A stretch of DNA of 11,042 bases from Candidatus Kerfeldbacteria bacterium (GTDB taxonomy: Bacteria > Patescibacteriota > Patescibacteriia > Veblenbacterales > UBA10138): NCBI GenBank assembly GCA_016234305.1, contig JACRFM010000099.1, forward strand, positions 1 to 11,042, in the 5' to 3' direction. This document shows positions 7,135-11,042 of the stretch, piece after piece. The stretch's first letter is position 1. Every line of letters begins with the position of its first letter. The position numbers were made by a program, and so were the translations under genes. The notes under the pieces were generated by a model that was not told the DNA's origin, made no database searches, and saw only the letters and a list, made by a program, of their open reading frames with translations.

Positions 7135-8178
7135 ATGAAGCTGGCTATTGTTATAATTACATACAACGCTAAAAAATGGTTCAATTTATCAATCGGATCG
7201 TGTTTAAAGTACGCGCCCAGCGTTCCCCTATATGTGGTGGATAATAATTCGCCTGACAACACGGCTAGTTTGATTGAAAATGAATACCCAACAGTTTATT
7301 TAATCAAGTCGGCTAATAATACCGGGTTTGCCGCTGGTAATAATATTGGTCTTAAGCAGGCTTTATCAGCTGGCGCGGAAGCGGTTTTGCTATTAAATCA
7401 GGATGCTGAGATTACTATCGGGACTTTGGATAATTTACAAGCTTATTTGGAGACTAATCCCAAAGTAGCCGCCGTACAGCCGGTAATTTTATTGCCGGAC
7501 GGTACGGTTAACTCTATTGGCAATAGTTTTCACTATTTGGGGTTTGCCGAGGCTATGGGGAATGGTTTGTCCTTGGCTAAGGCTTGGTCAGAAATTTACG
7601 GACAGGCAGAGTCGGCTGAACCGCCTTATATTTCCGGGGCGGCGGTTCTGCTGCGCAGTGCCGCTCTGCGCCAGGCAGGCCTGTTTGATGAAGATTTATT
7701 TATGTATCACGAAGATTTGGAGCTCAGCTTACGTTTTCGCCTTAGCGGCTGGCATCTCGGGATAATTAAGAATAGCCTGGCTATTCATCACTATCAGCCA
7801 GAGCGTTCTAAGCGCCAAATTTATTTTATGGAGCGTAATCGTTATTTGGTTTGGTTGTCCTATTTTAAGCCAGCTACTTTAGTTTGTCTCTTCTTGCCGG
7901 CGGTTATGGCTGAATTTGTCATGTTGCTTACAGCCTTGATTAACGGCTGGCTGGGTGCTAAACTGCGCACTTGGAATTATTTATTAAGTCCGTCCGCTCG
8001 TGATTATTTATTACAAAAAAAGCGTCAGCTAAAAACATTTAAACCTTATCGCGACCGTACTTTGCTGCGAGTGGCTAGCAGTCGACTTAGTTGGCAAGGC
8101 GATATTTGGTATATGCAAATTTTTAATTTAGTCAGCCGTTTGGCCTGGCGTTTAATTTTTCCTTTTGTCAGATGGTAA
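7135..8178 (+). CDS. Glycosyltransferase family 2, rhamnosyltransferase (WbbL)-like
   Basis: This 347-residue inverting GT-A transferase probably extends a lipid-linked glycan on the cytoplasmic side of the membrane. Visible motifs are IVIITYNAKKW (5-15), the nucleotide-binding VVDNNSPDNT (34-43), NTGFAAGNNIG (62-72), LLLNQDAEI (85-93; the metal-binding position reads QDA, as is usual for the WbbL-like branch), ISGAAVLLR (166-174) and the catalytic-base region YHEDLELSLR (191-200). The late hydrophobic segment at about 245-270 may contact the membrane. The overall order matches the COG1216 group often annotated as rhamnosyltransferases, but the sugar donor cannot be fixed, and no dTDP-rhamnose genes are seen here. 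The gene sits six bases after DUF2304 and ends four bases before the first GT4. Confidence 0.88.
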   Translation: MKLAIVIITYNAKKWFNLSIGSCLKYAPSVPLYVVDNNSPDNTASLIENEYPTVYLIKSANNTGFAAGNNIGLKQALSAGAEAVLLLNQDAEITIGTLDNLQAYLETNPKVAAVQPVILLPDGTVNSIGNSFHYLGFAEAMGNGLSLAKAWSEIYGQAESAEPPYISGAAVLLRSAALRQAGLFDEDLFMYHEDLELSLRFRLSGWHLGIIKNSLAIHHYQPERSKRQIYFMERNRYLVWLSYFKPATLVCLFLPAVMAEFVMLLTALINGWLGAKLRTWNYLLSPSARDYLLQKKRQLKTFKPYRDRTLLRVASSRLSWQGDIWYMQIFNLVSRLAWRLIFPFVRW

Positions 8179-8182
8179 AGAT

Positions 8183-9307
8183 ATGAAAATTTGTCAATTA
8201 ACTTGTGTTTACCCGCCTTACGGCGGCGGCATTGGTAAGGTGGCCTATCACTACGCCCGCTTACTGGCAGAGCAACATGAGGTTACGGTAATTACCCCTC
8301 AGTATAATAAAGCCGAAACCTTTGCCGGCCTTGAAAGTGTCCGAATTGAGGCTTTTAAGCCTTGGTTCAGCTTTGGCAAAGCGGCTTGGCTCCCCACCAT
8401 TATTAAGCGCTTACGGAATTTTGACGCGGTCCATTTGCATTATCCTTTTTTTGGCGTACACGAGTATTTAGCTAAATTACCGCGCCCACAAAAATTAATA
8501 GTCAGCTTTCACATGCTGGCTCGCGCCAGCGGCTTAAAAGAAAAAATTTTTCAAATTGACAGACAGTTAACGTCTCCGGCTTTGGCGCGACGGGCCGATT
8601 TATTGCTTTGTGCCACGCATGATTATATGCACGAGGTCGGTTTGTCTGTTTTAGGCGAGGCCGCCAAATGGCAGGTGTTGCCTTTTGGCATAGATGAATG
8701 CTACCAACCGGCGGTTAAGCCTTCGCTTTTACGTCAGCGCTACAATATCAGGCAGGACGAAGCTTTGCTCTTGTTTGTGGGCACGCTGGACAAAGCTCAC
8801 ACTTTCAAGGGTTTAGACGTGTTGTTTGCCAGTTTGGCTTTATTAAAGGGGAGGGCTTGGCGTTTGCTAATTGTGGGAACGGGCGATTTAAAAAATCATT
8901 ATATACTGCAGGCGCAGAATTTAGGTTTGGCCAAACGGATAAATTTTGTGGGCTTTGTTAAAGACAGCGAGCTGCCTGAATATTATCAGGCGGCCGAGAT
9001 GTTTTTATTTCCTTCCACTTCTACCGCTGAAGCTTTTGGGTTGGCGGCTCTGCAGGCCATGGCTTGCGGTTTGCCGGTTATAGCCTCAAGTCTTCCCGGA
9101 GTGCGTGAACTGGTACGCGACGGTGAAGCTGGTTTGTTGGTTGAGCCAGGCAGCGCTTCAAGCTTGGCCGCCGCTGTTGAAATTTTACTCAATGACCCGG
9201 TTAAGGCACGGGCACTCGGGCACCAAGGAGCAATCTTGGCTAAAGATAAGTATCAATGGACTAAAATTGGTCAGGAATTATTGGCTATTTACGCCAAGGT
9301 ATTATGA
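8183..9307 (+). CDS. Glycosyltransferase family 4 (GT-B fold), EX7Q variant
   Basis: This 374-residue retaining glycosyltransferase probably acts on a lipid-linked glycan at the cytoplasmic membrane surface. The N-terminal acceptor domain starts with CVYPPYGGGIGKVAYHYARL (8-27). The C-terminal donor domain shows LLFVGTLDKAHTFKG (196-210), INFVGFVKDSELPEYYQAA (253-271) and AEAFGLAALQAMACGLPVIA (282-301). In most GT4 enzymes the last block is EX7E; here the first Glu is present (Glu283) but the second is Gln291. The frame can be opened at a TTG at 8165, inside the previous gene, but the ATG at 8183 begins the conserved MKICQLTCVYPP and lies four bases after that gene's stop, so it is preferred. 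Its TGA stop overlaps the next gene's ATG by four bases. The donor and acceptor are unknown. Confidence 0.88.
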   Translation: MKICQLTCVYPPYGGGIGKVAYHYARLLAEQHEVTVITPQYNKAETFAGLESVRIEAFKPWFSFGKAAWLPTIIKRLRNFDAVHLHYPFFGVHEYLAKLPRPQKLIVSFHMLARASGLKEKIFQIDRQLTSPALARRADLLLCATHDYMHEVGLSVLGEAAKWQVLPFGIDECYQPAVKPSLLRQRYNIRQDEALLLFVGTLDKAHTFKGLDVLFASLALLKGRAWRLLIVGTGDLKNHYILQAQNLGLAKRINFVGFVKDSELPEYYQAAEMFLFPSTSTAEAFGLAALQAMACGLPVIASSLPGVRELVRDGEAGLLVEPGSASSLAAAVEILLNDPVKARALGHQGAILAKDKYQWTKIGQELLAIYAKVL

Positions 9308-10497
9308 AGCTCACGGTTGTCAGTAATTTATATCCGCCGTTTGTGCGCGGCGGCGCCGAGTACTTGGCCAGTAACTTGGTGCGTGAATTAGTTAAACAAG
9401 GTCATGAAGTTTCGGTTGTCACCAGCGCGCCGCGTGTGGCGGTCGGCTGGCGAAAAGTGGATTGTCGCTTGGAGGACGGCGTCAGAGTTTATCGGCTTTA
9501 TCCTTGGAATGTTTATTATTATTTAGCTGGGCCGGATAAGCCGCCTTATGGCCGGTTTATTTGGCAGGTAATTAATTTGTTTAATTGGCCGGTAGCGTGG
9601 CGAGTTAAGAAATTGTTGCGCATTATAGAGCCGCAAGCGGTGATAAGTTTTAATTTAATGGGACTCTCTTTTTGGTTGCCGCGAGCTATAGACTCGCTCC
9701 GGATTAAACATTTACACACCTTGCATGATGTACAGTTGTTGCATCCTTCCGGTTTGTTTTTTTGGGGGCAGGCGAGGAGCGGGCGAGGGGAAATCATTTA
9801 TCAATTTTTTACGCGTTGGTTATTTAGTTATGTTAAATACATAGTTTCGCCTTCGCGTTGGCTGCTCAATGAGCATCAGCAAAGAAAATTTTTTAAACAA
9901 AGTCAGGTAGCGGTGATACCCAATCCGGCGCCGAATATGTTTAGTTTTGACAAGCTAGTTAAATCAGACAATACTATTAATTTGTGTTATGTTGGTCAGG
10001 TACGGGAGCATAAAGGGATTTTTTGGCTGGTGGAAACCTTAAAAAATAATCCACGGTCGGACTGGATGCTGCATCTGGTAGTAGTGGGTGATAGCAATAG
10101 ATTGGAGTTTTTGCGGCGATTGATTGACGGTGATGACCGTTTGATTATTCATGAGAATTATCCTCAGGTTGAAATAGACAAAATTATTGCGCGCAGCCAC
10201 TTGACCATAGTACCTTCACTCTGTTTGGAAAACGCGCCCACTATTATAACTATGTCCAAGGCCCAGGGCACGCCCATTTTGGCCGTGCGCAGCGGCGGCA
10301 TTCCGGAAATGATTGATGACGGAGTGACTGGCTGGCTGTTCACCCCAGGTGATAAAAACGGTTTTAATCAGCAGCTGGAGAGATTATTAAACCAGCCTGA
10401 TCTATTGATTAAAGCCGGCCACGCCGCTCTTCGGTTAAATAATCAGCCTAAACTTTCTGCTTACGTGAGCCAATTGTTGCAATTGTTAGATAGTTAA
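9304..10497 (+). CDS. Glycosyltransferase family 4 (GT-B fold), EX7M variant
   Basis: This is a 397-residue GT-B glycosyltransferase and the last gene of the operon-like run. The N-terminal domain opens with the acceptor-side loop NLYPPFVRGGAEYLASNLVR (8-27), with HLHTLHDVQLLHPSG at 136-150. The donor domain has LCYVGQVREHKGIFWLVE (227-244), then LENAPTIITMSKAQGTP (308-324) and SGGIPEMI (330-337). The motif normally written ENxPxVIxE ends in Met317 instead of Glu, while the first Glu (309) remains. The start overlaps the stop of the previous GT4 (ATGA), with AAGG a few bases upstream as a possible weak ribosome site, so translation is very likely coupled. It is only distantly similar to its neighbour. 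A terminator-like hairpin follows just after the stop. The substrate is unknown. Confidence 0.87.
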   Translation: MKLTVVSNLYPPFVRGGAEYLASNLVRELVKQGHEVSVVTSAPRVAVGWRKVDCRLEDGVRVYRLYPWNVYYYLAGPDKPPYGRFIWQVINLFNWPVAWRVKKLLRIIEPQAVISFNLMGLSFWLPRAIDSLRIKHLHTLHDVQLLHPSGLFFWGQARSGRGEIIYQFFTRWLFSYVKYIVSPSRWLLNEHQQRKFFKQSQVAVIPNPAPNMFSFDKLVKSDNTINLCYVGQVREHKGIFWLVETLKNNPRSDWMLHLVVVGDSNRLEFLRRLIDGDDRLIIHENYPQVEIDKIIARSHLTIVPSLCLENAPTIITMSKAQGTPILAVRSGGIPEMIDDGVTGWLFTPGDKNGFNQQLERLLNQPDLLIKAGHAALRLNNQPKLSAYVSQLLQLLDS

Positions 10498-10500
10498 TTT

Positions 10501-10525
10501 TGGCTAAGATTAGCCATTTTATTTT
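10501..10525 (+). terminator. Probable intrinsic terminator of the glycan operon
   Basis: TGGCTA (10501-10506) pairs with TAGCCA (10511-10516) around a four-base AGAT loop, and a T-rich tract (TTTTATTTT, 10517-10525) follows directly. It lies three bases after the stop codon of the last GT4. The stem is only six base pairs, so termination may be partial. Confidence 0.6.
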
Positions 10526-10526
10526 A

Positions 10527-10540
10527 AAGTCCACGGACTT
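10527..10540. repeat. Perfect palindrome in the 3' intergenic region
   Basis: AAGTCC and GGACTT are exact inverted copies separated by AC. The palindrome lies between the operon terminator and the candidate promoter of the last gene, one base before that promoter's -35. It could be a small hairpin or an operator. No T-run follows it directly, so it is not itself a standard terminator. Confidence 0.5.
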
Positions 10541-10541
10541 A

Positions 10542-10570
10542 TTGTCAGATGGATTTTTTTGTGTTAATCT
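10542..10570 (+). promoter_or_regulatory. Candidate promoter of the terminal small gene
   Basis: TTGTCA (10542-10547) matches the -35 consensus at five of six positions. The -10 is weak: TAATCT (10565-10570) at 17-base spacing, or GTTAAT (10563-10568) at 15. Use of this site would give a leader of about 55-60 bases. A separate promoter is expected here because a terminator lies upstream and the gene has its own strong ribosome binding site. Confidence 0.35.
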
Positions 10571-10580
10571 AGGCTCAATT

Positions 10581-10623
10581 TAAAACTAAAGCTTAAAACT
10601 AAATCAAAAACTCAAACTCAAAC
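10581..10623 (+). repeat. A-rich, G-depleted leader with short direct repeats
   Basis: TAAAACTAAA occurs at 10581-10590 and again at 10594-10603 (period 13). It is followed by a six-base periodic stretch, ACTCAA-like, at 10610-10623. The whole interval contains a single G, so it can form little secondary structure. It lies immediately before the Shine-Dalgarno of the last gene and probably forms an unstructured 5' leader that keeps the start region open. Confidence 0.55.
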
Positions 10624-10628
10624 GAGGG
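10624..10628 (+). promoter_or_regulatory. Strong Shine-Dalgarno sequence (GAGGG)
   Basis: GAGGG ends five bases before the ATG at 10634 and fixes that start. It is the clearest ribosome binding site in the window; the genes from 183 to 10497 have no comparable sequence before their starts. Confidence 0.75.
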
Positions 10629-10633
10629 TAAAA

Positions 10634-10984
10634 ATGGACAACGAAAATGATTTCCTTAAAAAAAGGATGGTAGTTACAGTTGATGAAGTTAATAGCGAAG
10701 CAAAAATAGGTGAACCTATTAATAAAGTTACTTTGTTTGTAAATTTAAAGGGACAAGAAAGTACTAAAGATGTTGTTCCCGTTAATATTTACATGAAGAA
10801 AGTAACTGAAAAAGATTTAGAAATAAACTTCATCATAGCCGGCGTTAATGTACCCGGCAGTGTGAGAATTGGTCATGATGGTGATAAAACAATTTTAGTA
10901 TCATGTAATATAAGTGACAATGGAAATTTTTGCGGTTATGATGTACTGCTAAAAAGCAAGAAATTAAAAAATAACATTGAATAG
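10634..10984 (+). CDS. Small hypothetical protein, unrecognised
   Basis: This 116-residue protein matches no family I can recognise. The N-terminus (MDNENDFLKKR) is charged and there is no signal peptide or membrane segment, so it is probably cytoplasmic. Alternating hydrophobic stretches at about 12-17, 32-38, 47-53, 62-70 and 86-90 suggest a small all-beta fold, and the tail (107-116) is Lys/Asn-rich. There are two Cys (91 and 100) nine residues apart, not in an obvious metal motif. The gene is much more AT-rich than its neighbours, about 30% G+C over 10641-10980 by hand count, and it alone has a strong Shine-Dalgarno. It has its own possible promoter and a strong terminator, so it looks like a separate transcription unit. 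It seems to be a real gene because of these signals, but its function is unknown. Confidence 0.75.
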   Translation: MDNENDFLKKRMVVTVDEVNSEAKIGEPINKVTLFVNLKGQESTKDVVPVNIYMKKVTEKDLEINFIIAGVNVPGSVRIGHDGDKTILVSCNISDNGNFCGYDVLLKSKKLKNNIE

Positions 10985-10997
10985 ATTTGCTGAAGCA

Positions 10998-11035
10998 AAA
11001 GCCTCGTTGTAGTTAAGACGGGGCTTTGTTTTTTT
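10998..11035 (+). terminator. Strong Rho-independent terminator
   Basis: A ten-base-pair stem forms between AAAGCCTCGT (10998-11007) and ACGGGGCTTT (11018-11027), with one G-U wobble and a ten-base loop. After one G comes a run of seven T (11029-11035). It begins 13 bases after the stop of the small gene. A smaller hairpin, TTTGC-TGAA-GCAAA (10986-10999), overlaps the first two bases of the stem. Confidence 0.88.
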
Positions 11036-11042
11036 GGTTTAA

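Noticed and set aside
8165..8182. TTG start extending the first GT4 by six codons
   Set aside because: It overlaps the previous gene and adds residues that are not typical of the family; the ATG at 8183 directly begins the conserved strand.
1..11042. Use of an altered genetic code (TGA as Gly), known in some CPR lineages
   Set aside because: TGA acts as a stop at 9305-9307 in a typical ATGA overlap, and no conserved domain in the window needs an in-frame TGA.

Overview
The window is a compact, almost wholly plus-strand stretch of bacterial DNA. It carries an exported protease gene, a cell-surface glycan gene cluster and one small independent gene. No tRNA, rRNA, CRISPR array or mobile element was seen. 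The gene types (subtilase fused to FG-GAP/VCBS repeats, GtrA, GT2 plus DUF2304, several GT4/GT2 enzymes), the 1-6 nt gaps between genes and the scarcity of Shine-Dalgarno sequences suggest a Patescibacteria (CPR), possibly Parcubacteria-like, genome. That assignment is inference from style, not from a marker gene. TGA and TAA both serve as stops and no reading frame needs a recoded stop, so the standard bacterial code fits.

Layout: (1) 1-182 is non-coding DNA with weak promoter-like elements. (2) 183-2859 holds a 750-residue secreted S8 serine protease with five 51-residue calcium-loop repeats, followed after one base by a GtrA-type membrane protein. (3) 2860-2977 is a gap with a plausible sigma70-type promoter. 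(4) 2978-10497 is an eight-gene operon-like run: UDP-glucuronate-decarboxylase-like SDR, metK, GalE-like SDR, DPM1-like GT2, DUF2304 membrane protein, rhamnosyltransferase-like GT2, and two GT4 glycosyltransferases joined by an ATGA overlap. (5) 10498-10633 has a terminator-like hairpin, a palindrome, a possible promoter and an A-rich, G-poor leader ending in a clear Shine-Dalgarno. (6) 10634-10984 is a small AT-rich orphan gene followed by a strong intrinsic terminator.

How the genes may work together (inference): the two SDR enzymes would make or interconvert nucleotide sugars. The DPM1-like GT2, with DUF2304 and perhaps GtrA, would load and handle a polyprenyl-phosphate sugar at the membrane. 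The WbbL-like GT2 and the two GT4 enzymes would extend a surface glycan. metK would supply S-adenosylmethionine, although no methyltransferase is in view. The protease lies just upstream and would act outside the cytoplasm; no evidence ties it directly to the glycan.

Main points for a second look: both adjacent GT4 enzymes have lost the second Glu of the EX7E motif; the decarboxylase-like SDR lacks the Glu and Arg expected of a UDP-glucuronate decarboxylase; the protease repeats have an exact 51-codon period with a recent-looking duplication; metK sits inside a sugar operon; and the terminal orphan gene differs from the rest in base composition and in its translation signal.
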